From JBFAPK01 sp040676675 (GTDB lineage: Bacteria > Actinomycetota > Actinomycetes > Mycobacteriales > Micromonosporaceae): 64,000 nt of DNA. This document shows positions 1-8,120 of the stretch, one piece after another. The notes below the pieces were generated by a model. It worked only from the letters and a program-made list of their open reading frames with translations. It made no database searches and was not told where the DNA came from. Position 1 is the stretch's first letter; every line of letters starts with the position of its first letter. Made by a program: the position numbers and the translations under genes. The stretch spans positions 3,377 to 67,376 of the forward strand of contig NZ_JBFAPK010000047.1 of NCBI RefSeq assembly GCF_040676675.1, written 5' to 3'.

Positions 1-262
1 AGGCCGCGATGCCCGGGTACGACGCGCCGTCGTCCTCCCGGGTCCAGAGGCCCGCGTCGATCCGGCGTACCCCGTCGACCAGCAGCACCACCGGCGGCGG
101 CCGCAGCTGCGGCGGCGCCGAGAGCGGGCGCCAGGTGGCCGCCGGCATCTCGACGTCGGTGTCGACCTGGGCACTGCTCTCGCTGGTCGGCCCGTCGCCC
201 GTCTCCACCTGCTCGAACGAGGTGCCGTAGGACGGGTTCCACCCGTCCACGTGCCACCGCAC
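1..262 (-). CDS. NurA-like nuclease, N-terminal part (runs off left edge)
   Basis: Only the first 87 codons are inside the window. The start is the GTG at 262, with a GGGAGG ribosome-binding site 8 bases upstream. The visible protein begins VRWHVDGWNPSYGTSFEQ and reaches a hydrophobic strand ending in Asp-Gly (VVLLVDGVRRIDAGLW, about residues 56-71). NurA nucleases have a first metal-binding Asp in just such a hhhDG strand near their N-terminus. The gene is the last visible member of a minus-strand operon, 26 bases after sbcC and downstream of a HerA-like ATPase, which is the classical NurA partner. The operon context plus the DG strand suggest a NurA-type 5'-3' nuclease. The C-terminal part is not visible, so the call rests on context and one motif. 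Confidence 0.5.
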   Translation of the reverse strand, partial: MRWHVDGWNPSYGTSFEQVETGDGPTSESSAQVDTDVEMPAATWRPLSAPPQLRPPPVVLLVDGVRRIDAGLWTREDDGASYPGIAA

Positions 263-288
263 TGCCGCACCTCCCGTGGGGGTTGAGG

Positions 289-2760
289 TCACCCGACCCG
301 CTCGATCCGGGCGGTACGGGGAGTCTTGTGCACCTCGAAGCGCACCGGCACCCGCTCGGCCAGGGCCGGTACGTGGGTGACGACGCCGACCATCCGGTCC
401 CCGCGCGCGGCCAGGTTCTCCAGGGTCGCGGCCACCGTGTCGAGCGTGGCGGCGTCGAGCGTGCCGAAGCCCTCGTCCAGCAGGATCGACTCCAGGCTCG
501 CCGCCGTGGTCGACAGCCCGGCGAGCTGTTCGGAGAGGGCCAGCGCCAGGGCGAGCGAGGCCTGGAACGTCTCGCCGCCCGACAGGGTGCGCACGCCCCG
601 GCGCAGCCCCGCGTCGTGGTGGTCGACGACGAAGAACTCGCCCTTGTCGTGGCCGAGGTCGTACTGCCCGGCGGAGAGTTCCCGCAGGATCCCGGAGGCG
701 CCGTCGACCAGCAGGTCCAGCGCCTCGGTCAGCAGCCACCGCTCGAAGTTGTTGGCACGCAGGTGCCCGGCCAGGGTCTTCGCGACCCGGGCCGCCCGCT
801 CGTGCGTACCGCGCTGCTCGGTGAGCTGGCGGGCCTGTTCGCGGCGCTCGGTGAGCCGCCGGTGCTCCGCCTCGGCGCGCTCGACCGCCACCGCGGCGCC
901 GCGTACCGGGTCGTCGGGCACGGCGAGCCCCGCGTCGGCGAAGAGCCGCCCGATCCGCTCCTCGACCGCTGCGGCGGTCGCCTCGGCGTCGCGCAGCGCC
1001 GCCGCCGCGCCGACCCGCTCGTCCCGGCGCCGCCGCGCCTCGCCGGCCGCCCAGTCGCCGAGCGCCGTCCAGGCCGCCGCCACGTCGTCGCGGTCCACGG
1101 CCGGCGGGCCCAGCCGGGCGATGCCGTCGCGGGCCGCGTCGAAGTCGCGCCAGGCCGTCCGCAGCCGCTCCTCGGCCGCCTCGACCCCGGCCCGGGCGCG
1201 GCGCTGGGCCTCCCGGGTCGAGCGGACCGACCCGCCCGCCTCGTCGAGGTCGCGCCGCAGCGCCTCCAGGGTCTCCAACCGCTGGCGCAGCGACTCCGGC
1301 CCGGGGGAGTCGGCCAGCTGCGCGGCCAGCTCCGCCAGCCGGGCGTCGAGCTGGTCGTGCCGGGCGCGGGTCCGCTCCAGCGCGCGTTCCAGCTCGCGGG
1401 CGGCCTGGTCGCGCTCGGCGACCACCCGCTGGGCGGCGTCGGCGGCGGCGCGGGCGGCGTGCCCGGCGGCCTCGGCCGCGGCCAGCGTCGAGCCGGCCGG
1501 CACCGCGGGCACCTCGTGCACCGGCTGCGCGCAGACCGGGCAGGTGGCGCCGGCCGCCAGCTGCGCGCGCAGCGCCGCCGCCCGGTCGCTGTTCTGCGCC
1601 TCCTGGTACGCCCGGCGGGCCGCCTCCAGCGCGCCGGCCGCCTCCTCGGCGGCGGTACGGGCCTGCGCCAGCGCGTCGAGCGCCGCCCGGTGGTCGGTCT
1701 CGGCCTCGGCCAGGCCCGCGCCCAGCGTCCGCGCCTCGCCCGCCGTGCGGTCCCGCTCGGCGTGCGCCCGCAGCAGCAGCCGCAGCGCGGCCGGGTCGCC
1801 GGCGCCGGCCAGCTCGCCCCGGAGCTTCTCCTCCCGCTCCTCGGCGAGCGCCACCGCCCCGGCCGCCTCGGTCGCCTCGGTGCGGGCCGTGGCCACGGCG
1901 CGGGCGAGCGCGGCGACCCCCTCGGGCGGCCGGATCCGGGCCAGCTCGGCGATCTCCGCGTCGAGCGCGGCCACCCCCGTCCGCGCCGCGTCGGCGGCCG
2001 CTCGGGCGGCGCGCAGCTCCGGCAGGGCCGCCTCGACGGCGTCCGCGAGCGTACGGGCGGCGGCGACCTGCCCGGCCGCGGCCGCCAGCGACTCGTCGTC
2101 GGTACCGGTGAGGCCGGCGAGGACCTGGTCGACGGTGGCGAGCTGGGCCTCGGCGCGGATCGCCCGGGCGCTCGCCCGCTTCTGGATCTCCTCGTAGACC
2201 CCGAGCCCCAGCAGGTTCACCAGGATCTGCTGCCGGGTCGCCGGCTTGGCGTGCAGGAACTCGGCGAACTGCCCCTGCGGCAGGATCACGCAGCTGGTGA
2301 ACTGCTCGTACGGCAGTCCGACCGCCTCCAGCACGGCCTGTTCCATCTCGGCCGGCGTACCGGCGATCACCTCGCCCAGGTCCTCCGGGCTCATCCCGGT
2401 GTCGAGCTTGGTGACGTCGAACCCGGCCGGCATCAGCTGGAGGCCGGCGTTGCCGGTCTTGGCGTTGCCGCGCGCGTCCCGGCGCACCACCCGGGTCGCC
2501 ACGTACCGCGAGTTCGCCGACTCGAAGACCAGCCGCACCCGCGCCTCGGCCGACGAGGGGGAGAGCGCGTTGCCGATGCCCCGGGTGCTCGCCCAGCGCG
2601 GCACGGTGCCGTACAGGGCGAAGCAGATCGCGTCGAGGACGGTGGACTTGCCGGAGCCGGTCGGCCCGACCAGCGCGAAGAAGTCGGCGTCGGTGAAGTC
2701 GATGGTGGTGGGCTCGCGGAAGACGGTGAATCCGGCCATGTCCAGCCGCAGCGGTCTCAC
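289..2760 (-). CDS. sbcC: SbcC-type Rad50/SMC-family exonuclease subunit
   Basis: This is the ATPase subunit of the SbcCD (Rad50-Mre11-like) nuclease that opens and trims DNA ends and hairpins. The 823-residue protein has a Walker A (GPTGSGKST, residues 32-40), long Ala/Glu/Arg-rich coiled-coil arms, a zinc hook CPVC near residue 403, the ABC signature LSGGE near 726 and a Walker B with LLDEGFGTLD near 757. This order is standard for the family, although the protein is shorter than E. coli SbcC. The start is taken as the GTG at 2760, whose GTGA overlaps the sbcD stop, giving translational coupling. The open frame continues upstream, but only as an antisense-like extension inside sbcD. It is third in the herA-sbcD-sbcC-nurA-like operon. 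Confidence 0.95.
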   Translation of the reverse strand: MRPLRLDMAGFTVFREPTTIDFTDADFFALVGPTGSGKSTVLDAICFALYGTVPRWASTRGIGNALSPSSAEARVRLVFESANSRYVATRVVRRDARGNAKTGNAGLQLMPAGFDVTKLDTGMSPEDLGEVIAGTPAEMEQAVLEAVGLPYEQFTSCVILPQGQFAEFLHAKPATRQQILVNLLGLGVYEEIQKRASARAIRAEAQLATVDQVLAGLTGTDDESLAAAAGQVAAARTLADAVEAALPELRAARAAADAARTGVAALDAEIAELARIRPPEGVAALARAVATARTEATEAAGAVALAEEREEKLRGELAGAGDPAALRLLLRAHAERDRTAGEARTLGAGLAEAETDHRAALDALAQARTAAEEAAGALEAARRAYQEAQNSDRAAALRAQLAAGATCPVCAQPVHEVPAVPAGSTLAAAEAAGHAARAAADAAQRVVAERDQAARELERALERTRARHDQLDARLAELAAQLADSPGPESLRQRLETLEALRRDLDEAGGSVRSTREAQRRARAGVEAAEERLRTAWRDFDAARDGIARLGPPAVDRDDVAAAWTALGDWAAGEARRRRDERVGAAAALRDAEATAAAVEERIGRLFADAGLAVPDDPVRGAAVAVERAEAEHRRLTERREQARQLTEQRGTHERAARVAKTLAGHLRANNFERWLLTEALDLLVDGASGILRELSAGQYDLGHDKGEFFVVDHHDAGLRRGVRTLSGGETFQASLALALALSEQLAGLSTTAASLESILLDEGFGTLDAATLDTVAATLENLAARGDRMVGVVTHVPALAERVPVRFEVHKTPRTARIERVG

Positions 2761-3908
2761 GCCGACTCGACCTCCTCGTAGAGCTCGTCGAAGAGTTCCC
2801 GTACGCCGTCCTCGCCCTGCCCCCGGCTGGTCAGGTAGTCGGCGAAGAGGTCCCGGGGCGAGCGGCCGGCCCGCTGGGCGCCCCGGTTCGCGGCGGCCGT
2901 CGCGGCGAGCAGCTCGGGGTCGATGCGCACCTCCAGGGCGCGCGGCAGCAGCTCCTGCACCTCCTCGCGCAGCCCGGCCCGCGGGGTCTCCCGCACGTAC
3001 ACCCGCAGCCAGGCGTCCGGCGGCGACATCGCGGCCAGCTCGGCGAGGGTGCCGCGGACGGTGCGCAGCGGCGTGGCCGCGGTGATCGGCACCTCGCGTA
3101 CCCTGGCCGCGGTCCGGGCGCCGACCTCGACGATGGTGACCGACGGGACGTTCTCCGTCTCGCCGAAGTCGATCGGCAGCGGGCTGCCGCTGTAGCGGAT
3201 CGGGCAGGGACCGATCACCTGCTGGGAGCGGTGCAGGTGGCCGAGGGCCACGTAGTGCGCGTTGCCGGGGAAGACGGTGGCCGGTACCGCGTAGCCGAGC
3301 ACCGTGTGCGCCTCCCGCTCGCCGCCGCCCGTCTGGGCGCCGACCACGGTCAGGTGCGCGGCGACCAGGTGCACCCGGTCCGGCTCGTCGAAGCCCTCGG
3401 TGAGCCGGCCGAGCAGCCGGCCGAGGTGGTCGGCGTACGTCTGGGTGGCCTCGGCGGCGGTCAGCTCGTACATCTCCACGGCCCGTACCGCGTAGCGCTG
3501 GGAGAGGAACGGCAGCGCGACGACCCGCCACCGTTCGCCGGAGGCGGTGCTGCCGTCGACGATGTGCTCGGCCGGGCTGTCGCGGACGGTACCGCGCAGC
3601 GCCACCCCGGCCGCCTCGGCCCAGGGGCGCAGCGCGTCCAGGGCCGGGCCGTTGTCGTGGTTGCCGCCGATCGCGACCACCTGGGCGCCGGTGGCCCGCA
3701 GCGCCGAGAGCGCCCGGGTGACCAGCCGGGTCGAGTCGGGCGTCGGGGCCGCCGTGTCGTAGAGGTCCCCGGCGACGATCACCAGGTCGGGTCGCTCGGC
3801 GCGGGCGATCTCGACGAGCTGGGCGAGCACGGCCACGTGCTCGGCGACCCGGTTCTGTCCCTTGAGGACCTTGCCGACGTGCCAGTCGGAGGTGTGCATC
3901 AGCTTCAC
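2757..3908 (-). CDS. sbcD: SbcD/Mre11-type nuclease subunit
   Basis: This is the metallophosphoesterase nuclease subunit of SbcCD, which works on DNA ends with SbcC. The 383-residue protein carries the Mre11 motifs in order: TSDWHVGK (residues 6-13), VAGDLYD, GNHD and GHLHRSQ, supplying the metal-binding Asp, His and Asn residues. The C-terminal third is the capping domain (RIDPELLAATAAANRG region). The start is the GTG at 3908 with GAGG upstream; the preceding ATPase gene ends 10 bases before. The stop overlaps the sbcC start as GTGA. Length and motif order are normal for actinobacterial SbcD. Confidence 0.95.
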   Translation of the reverse strand: MKLMHTSDWHVGKVLKGQNRVAEHVAVLAQLVEIARAERPDLVIVAGDLYDTAAPTPDSTRLVTRALSALRATGAQVVAIGGNHDNGPALDALRPWAEAAGVALRGTVRDSPAEHIVDGSTASGERWRVVALPFLSQRYAVRAVEMYELTAAEATQTYADHLGRLLGRLTEGFDEPDRVHLVAAHLTVVGAQTGGGEREAHTVLGYAVPATVFPGNAHYVALGHLHRSQQVIGPCPIRYSGSPLPIDFGETENVPSVTIVEVGARTAARVREVPITAATPLRTVRGTLAELAAMSPPDAWLRVYVRETPRAGLREEVQELLPRALEVRIDPELLAATAAANRGAQRAGRSPRDLFADYLTSRGQGEDGVRELFDELYEEVESA

Positions 3909-3918
3909 GCGGGCCGCC

Positions 3919-5691
3919 TCAGAACGGGATGTCGTCGTCGGCGAGCGCGCCCGGTCGGGTACCGACCACCGCGAACGGGTCGGCGGCCTGCGTGATCGAC
4001 CGCAGCGTCTCGGACGGGGCCCGGCCCGCCTCCGAGACCCGGGTGGCCCAGGCCGGGAACGGGAACTCCAGGCAGAGCGGTACCGGGATGTCCGGCTGGT
4101 TGACGAACATCGTGCCGGGCTTGGCGAGCAGGGCGCGCTGGCGCTGGGCCGGGGGGAGGAAGCCGTACTCGGGTCGGGACGCCTCGGCCGGGTCCAGCCG
4201 GCCCACCACCCGGATCGCCGAGTTCGTCACGATCCGCCGCTCGACCTCGCTCGCGGTCTGCTGCGCCCCGATCAGGATCACCCCGAGCGAGCGGCCCCGC
4301 TCGGCGATGTCGAGCAGCACCTCCTTGATCGGCGAGGAGCCCTCCCGCGGCGCGTACTTGTTCAGCTCGTCCAGCACGACGAAGAGCAGCGGCTTCGCGG
4401 TGCCCGCCTTCTCCTTGCGCTCGAACTCGCTCTTGAGGGTCACCCCGACCACGAAGCGCTGCGCCCGGTCCGGCAGGTTGTGCAGGTCGACGACGGTCAC
4501 CTGGGCGCTCTCGGCGGTGTTGATGGCGTGCGGGCGGCGGGTGGCCAGGTCGCCCCGGATCAGCCGGGACAGGTCCTTCTTGCTGCCGATCAGCCGCCGG
4601 GCGAAGGCGTTGACCGTGCCGATGCCGACCGCGCTGCCGGCCCACTCGGACCGGGTCTCGTCGTCGTTGAGCCGGTCGACGATGTGGTCCACCAGGTCGG
4701 GGTAGGAGCCGATCCGGGTGCCGTCGATGCTGATCCCGCCGTCGGCCGGCTGCGCGTAGCGGGCCAGGTGCGCCGCGACCGCGTGCACCACCATCGTGTA
4801 CTGCTGGCGCTCGTCGTCGGCGTCGGCGAAGACGTACGGCAGCAGCCGGTCGGCGCAGAACTCGGCCAGCGTCCAGTAGAAGCTGTCCACGCCCGCGAGC
4901 CGGCTGCTCACGTCCGGCGTGCCCGAGGCGTCGCCCGCGCGCGGCGGGGCGTAGACCCGCACGTCCGGGAAGGCGCCGGCGGCCAGCCCCAGCTTCGCGT
5001 ACGCCGTCGTGGTGGCCTCGTCCAGCCGGGTGTTGGGATGGTCGAGGAAGAGCAGGTCCTCGCCCTTGACGTTGAAGATCAGCGCCTTGGCGTTGACCGC
5101 GTCGCCGCCCAGCACGCCGGAGCGGAAGACCGAGTAGAGCAGGAACGTGGCGAAGCTGGTCTTGGTCGCCACCCCGGAGATGCCGGAGATGGAGACGTGC
5201 GCGCCCCGGGTGCCGTCGAGGAAGTCGGCGTTGAGGAAGACGGGCACGCCGTCGCGGCCGGTCCCCATCGGGATCCGCCGCTCCATCCGGTCGAAGTGCA
5301 GCGCGGCGGCGCGGGCGTCACCCTGCGCGCGGTGCACCAGCGCCCCGGGCGCGGGCGGTACGTACAGCTCCGGGTCGACCCGGGTGGTGCTGATCTCGGC
5401 CGCCTCCTGCACCATCGCGGGCAGCGTGCCGTCGGCGATCGCGAAGACGTCCGAGTCGAACTGTGCCCCCTCGTGCCGGGCGCGGACCTGGGTGACCACC
5501 CCGGCGATGGTGACTGGATCCCGGTCGGGCAGCTCCCGGTGGGTCACCACCACGTCGTCGAGCTGGAGGTAGCTGCCGGGGATGACCGCGGTCCAGAACT
5601 GCAGCGGGGTGGCGTCGGCGGTGCCGAGCACCCGTCCGACCACCTCGCCGGGCCCCTCGGGGGTATCGCCGTCGCGCTCGGGGCCGGTCAC
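3919..5691 (-). CDS. HerA-like DUF87 ATPase
   Basis: This 590-residue protein resembles HerA/FtsK-superfamily hexameric DNA-pumping ATPases, which work with NurA in DNA end resection. The N-terminal 110 residues have HAS-barrel character. A P-loop-like stretch SGISGVATKTSFATFLLYS lies near residues 173-191; the usual Gly before the invariant Lys is Thr here, so the Walker A is variant. The Walker B is clear (LLFVVLDELNKYAP, about 433-446), followed by an ERGRSLGVILIGAQQ sensor/arginine segment typical of HerA. The start is the GTG at 5691 behind GGAGG. It heads the operon and sbcD follows after 10 bases. The clustering with Mre11/Rad50-type genes mirrors archaeal HerA-NurA-Mre11-Rad50 operons. 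Biochemical function is inferred. Confidence 0.85.
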   Translation of the reverse strand: MTGPERDGDTPEGPGEVVGRVLGTADATPLQFWTAVIPGSYLQLDDVVVTHRELPDRDPVTIAGVVTQVRARHEGAQFDSDVFAIADGTLPAMVQEAAEISTTRVDPELYVPPAPGALVHRAQGDARAAALHFDRMERRIPMGTGRDGVPVFLNADFLDGTRGAHVSISGISGVATKTSFATFLLYSVFRSGVLGGDAVNAKALIFNVKGEDLLFLDHPNTRLDEATTTAYAKLGLAAGAFPDVRVYAPPRAGDASGTPDVSSRLAGVDSFYWTLAEFCADRLLPYVFADADDERQQYTMVVHAVAAHLARYAQPADGGISIDGTRIGSYPDLVDHIVDRLNDDETRSEWAGSAVGIGTVNAFARRLIGSKKDLSRLIRGDLATRRPHAINTAESAQVTVVDLHNLPDRAQRFVVGVTLKSEFERKEKAGTAKPLLFVVLDELNKYAPREGSSPIKEVLLDIAERGRSLGVILIGAQQTASEVERRIVTNSAIRVVGRLDPAEASRPEYGFLPPAQRQRALLAKPGTMFVNQPDIPVPLCLEFPFPAWATRVSEAGRAPSETLRSITQAADPFAVVGTRPGALADDDIPF

Positions 5692-5963
5692 CGGCCGCCT
5701 CCGATCGTGGTCGACTCTTGGTCAGGACACAACACGAGATGCATCCTGCCCCACGCGTACGACAGCACGCCAAGTGACGCGCTGCCGTCGCGCGCTCCGG
5801 ACCGGTCCGCTGTGACGCGATCGGCGCGATCCGGCACCCCGGCTGATCCGCGCGGGTGCCCCGCTCCCGGCCCGTCGAGGCGTCCCGCTCCCAGGCCGGC
5901 GCCCCTCCCCGGCCCGTCCGGGAGTCCTGCTGCGACCTGGTCCGGGCGTGGCCGGCCGGCCCG

Positions 5964-6722
5964 TCAGGCGCGGGCGTAGCGGAGCAGCAGCGTGGCGTCG
6001 GCCCCGAGCACGTGCCGCAGCGCCATCCCGCGCGGCGGGCTCGGCGTGCCGGTGATGATCCGGTCGGCGCCGGGGCCGGCCAGCAGCGGCGCGACGGTGA
6101 GGCAGACCTCGTCCACCAGGTCGGCGGCGGTGAGCGCGCCGAAGAGCCGGGGCCCGCCCTCGCAGAGCAGTTGCCGGTGGCCGCGGCGGCGCAGCTCGGC
6201 CAGGCCGGCGGCGAGGTCGACCCGGTCGGTACCGAGCGGCACCAGCTCCGCCACGTCCGTCAGCCCGGGCGGCGGGGTGGCCCCGGCGCGGGTGAGCACC
6301 AGCGGGCGTACCGGCGCGTCGGCGAAGGCCGCCTGCGCGGGGTCGAGGACCAGCTCCGACGAGACCACCACCAGCGTCGGGTACTCGGCCAGCCCGTGCG
6401 CGCGGCGCCAGGCGCGGCGGCGCTCGTCCAGCCGCACCGCGTGGTACCCCTCGTGGCGCAGCGTGCCGGCGCCGACCACCAGCGCGTCGCAGAGCATCCG
6501 CAGCACGCCGAAGACGCGCTTGTCCGGGCCGTTGGACAGGCCCGCGGAGTACCCGTCGAGTTCCACCGCGCCGTCGACGCTGGTGACGAAGTTGACCCGC
6601 AGGCACGGCTGTTCGGCGCGGCCGTACAGCTCGGTCAGCGCGTCGTCGTCCAGTGGCGTACCGGTCGGCGCGGGCCAGAGCCGCCGGATGGGGGCCTGGA
6701 CCGCGGGGGTGGGCTCGGTCAT
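5964..6722 (-). CDS. RibD C-terminal-type pyrimidine reductase family protein
   Basis: The 252-residue protein has the dihydrofolate-reductase-like fold of the RibD C-terminal domain, which in riboflavin synthesis reduces the ribosyl side chain of the deaminated pyrimidine with NADPH. Supporting segments are RVNFVTSVDGAVELDG near the N-terminus, SNGPDKRVFGVLRMLCDALVVGAGTLR (NADPH/substrate region) and RRGHRQLLCEGGPRLFGAL. No deaminase domain is present. Stand-alone actinobacterial relatives are usually annotated as pyrimidine reductases, so the substrate is not certain. The start is the ATG at 6722, which overlaps the stop of the 39-codon gene upstream (ATGA), showing coupling. An upstream extension of the frame is rejected for that reason. 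Confidence 0.8.
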   Translation of the reverse strand: MTEPTPAVQAPIRRLWPAPTGTPLDDDALTELYGRAEQPCLRVNFVTSVDGAVELDGYSAGLSNGPDKRVFGVLRMLCDALVVGAGTLRHEGYHAVRLDERRRAWRRAHGLAEYPTLVVVSSELVLDPAQAAFADAPVRPLVLTRAGATPPPGLTDVAELVPLGTDRVDLAAGLAELRRRGHRQLLCEGGPRLFGALTAADLVDEVCLTVAPLLAGPGADRIITGTPSPPRGMALRHVLGADATLLLRYARA

Positions 6723-6838
6723 TCGCCGGCCGGCCCGGTCGCCGGGGGCGCGGGTACCGGCTCCCGGTGCTGGCAGTCGCACCAGTTGCGACCCGCACAC
6801 CGGTCGTGGCGGCGTTCGCGGCATGCGCGGCAGATCAT
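6719..6838 (-). CDS. 39-residue Cys-rich small protein
   Basis: This small frame starts at the ATG at 6838 and its TGA overlaps the reductase start (ATGA). The product begins MICRACRERRHDRCAGRNWC and continues with DCQH, then a Pro/Ala-rich tail. Five Cys and two His in the first 24 residues (CxxC, a later C, then CDCQH) look like a small zinc- or Fe-S-binding knuckle. The coupling to the reductase and the Cys pattern argue that it is translated. The role is unknown; it could be a metal-binding partner of the reductase. Confidence 0.6.
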   Translation of the reverse strand: MICRACRERRHDRCAGRNWCDCQHREPVPAPPATGPAGE

Positions 6839-6958
6839 GTCGGCAGCCTATGCCCCCGGTGCGCCGCCCGCCCGGGCCGCCGCCGGAGGAGGTCACCCGG
6901 CGGAGGGGCGTACCGTTCGGGTGACTGATGGTTACGCCGCCAGCGCGCATGGTATTCA

Positions 6959-7528
6959 TTGAAGGTGCGCGAACCCTCCAGCCCGCACCGGCAGATCTAC
7001 CAGCTGAAGGTGTCCCTGGCCGACGTCACGCCGCCGGTGTGGCGGCGGGTACTGGTGCCCGGCGGTTACACCCTGGACCGGGTACACCGGGTGTTCCAGC
7101 ACGTCATGGGCTGGCAGAACTGCCACCTGCACTCGTTCGACATCGACGGCCTCCAGTACGGTGAACCGGACCCGGACGGCGGCCTGACGCTCCGCGACGA
7201 ACTGGACGCCCGGCTCGACGCCGTCGCCGTGAAGGGCGGCCGGTTCCTCTACACCTACGACTTCGGCGACTGGTGGGAGCACGAGGTCACCGTCGAGGAC
7301 GTCTTCGGCGCCGACCCGGACGAGCGGTACCCGGTCTGCGTGGCGGGGGAGCGGGCCTGCCCGCCCGAGGACGTCGGCGGACCCTTCGGCTACCGGCTCT
7401 TCCTGGCCGCCCTCGCCGACCCGGGGCATCCGGAGCACGACTCGATGCGCCGCTGGGTGGGGCGCCCGTTCGACCCGGTCGTCTTCGAGCCGGGACGCGT
7501 GACCACGCTGGCCCGCCGCCTCGCCTGA
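6959..7528 (+). CDS. plasmid pRiA4b ORF-3 family protein
   Basis: The 189-residue protein matches the pRiA4b ORF-3-like family (IS1096 TnpR-like fold): YQLKVSLADVTPPVWRRVLV at the N-terminus, HVMGWQNCHLHSF (about residues 50-62), then FLYTYDFGDWWEHEVTVED and a CPPEDVGGPFGY segment. These WRR, HLH, YDFGDxWEH and CPPED blocks are the family hallmarks. The molecular function of the family is not established. The start is uncertain: TTG at 6959 or GTG at 6965, neither with a good ribosome-binding site. A TACCGT -10-like hexamer lies at 6911-6916. It is divergent from the reductase pair and appears monocistronic. Confidence 0.85.
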   Translation: MKVREPSSPHRQIYQLKVSLADVTPPVWRRVLVPGGYTLDRVHRVFQHVMGWQNCHLHSFDIDGLQYGEPDPDGGLTLRDELDARLDAVAVKGGRFLYTYDFGDWWEHEVTVEDVFGADPDERYPVCVAGERACPPEDVGGPFGYRLFLAALADPGHPEHDSMRRWVGRPFDPVVFEPGRVTTLARRLA

Positions 7529-7743
7529 GCGCTTCGCCGGAGCCCCCCTCGCCCGCGTACCCGCGGGCCCGCCGTGCGCTGCCCGCTCGCGTGTCCCGGC
7601 GCCTTCGCCCACGTGCCCGGCGCCTTCGCCCACGTGCCCGGGCTGGCGCCGCCGCAGGTGTGATCTCACCATTCCCCCGGCAGTAGGCCTCTCCGGAGCA
7701 CGCGAGGGCCCTGCTGCTCAGCAGTTGCGCGATCATGCGCCCG

Positions 7744-7784
7744 CCGCCCGCCGCCCGCCGCCCGCCGCCCGCCGCCCGCCGCCC
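7744..7784. repeat. CCGCCCG heptanucleotide microsatellite
   Basis: About 5.9 perfect copies of a 7-bp unit, continuing into a degenerate flank. It lies outside any coding frame and is probably a slippage tract. Confidence 0.9.
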
Positions 7785-7893
7785 TTTGCCCGCCGCCTCG
7801 CCTGAGCCCGCTGCCCGCCACCGGATCGTGGCGGCGTAGCGGGGCGTAACGGACTTCTCGCCGCAGCGCAACGATCGAGTACCGGTAACGAAA

Positions 7894-7907
7894 TGGGAAC
7901 GCTCCCA
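7894..7907. promoter_or_regulatory. LacI/CebR-type operator 1
   Basis: The sequence TGGGAACGCTCCCA is a 14-bp palindrome with one central mismatch. It matches the TGGGAGCGCTCCCA box known for the cellobiose repressor CebR of Streptomyces. It lies just upstream of the -35 TTGACA (7916-7921) of the cebE operon, whose neighbour encodes a LacI-type repressor. Confidence 0.85.
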
Positions 7908-7915
7908 AGCGTCTC

Positions 7916-7944
7916 TTGACACCCCCGAAACTCGTCGGCAATCT
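7916..7944 (+). promoter_or_regulatory. probable promoter of the cebEFG-bglC operon
   Basis: A perfect -35 TTGACA (7916-7921), a 17-base spacer and a weaker -10 CAATCT (7939-7944) precede cebE. The promoter sits between two LacI-type operators, consistent with tight repression. The transcription start would fall in operator 2. Confidence 0.6.
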
Positions 7945-7946
7945 CA

Positions 7947-7960
7947 TGGGAGCGCTCCCG
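7947..7960. promoter_or_regulatory. LacI/CebR-type operator 2
   Basis: TGGGAGCGCTCCCG, the CebR-box palindrome with one terminal mismatch, begins three bases after the proposed -10 and covers the likely transcription start. An identical 14-mer lies in front of the GH9 cellulase at 21219. Confidence 0.85.
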
Positions 7961-8120
7961 AGGGGGTGACGCAAGCCATACCGCCCGGGGCTCTCATCAC
8001 GCCGGGCGCCGCGAACCTGCCGAACCAACCGGGCGGTACGCCGGGCCGCACGTCGCCGGCGACCGCTCGTTGTACCGCACCACCCCACCGCACCTTGCAG
8101 ACGACCTGAGAGGGGTCAGG

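Larger units (their letters stand above)
7529..8120. other. 592-bp intergenic region with promoter and simple repeats
   Basis: No credible gene is seen. The left half holds a 21-bp direct repeat (7600-7620 and 7621-7641, unit cgccttcgcccacgtgcccgg shortened by none) and a 7-bp microsatellite CCGCCCG repeated about six times (7744-7784). The right half holds the sugar-uptake operon promoter and two LacI-type operators. The last 160 bases are a long untranslated leader before cebE with AGAGGGG upstream of the ATG at 8121. Confidence 0.7.

Noticed and set aside
283..2781. Long open frame on the plus strand opposite sbcC
   Set aside because: It is the antisense of a strongly supported gene, is Arg/Pro/Gly-rich and has no ribosome-binding site; such shadows are usual at this GC content.
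7744..7784. CCGCCCG repeats as a CRISPR or regulatory array
   Set aside because: The units are contiguous 7-mers with no spacers, typical of slippage.
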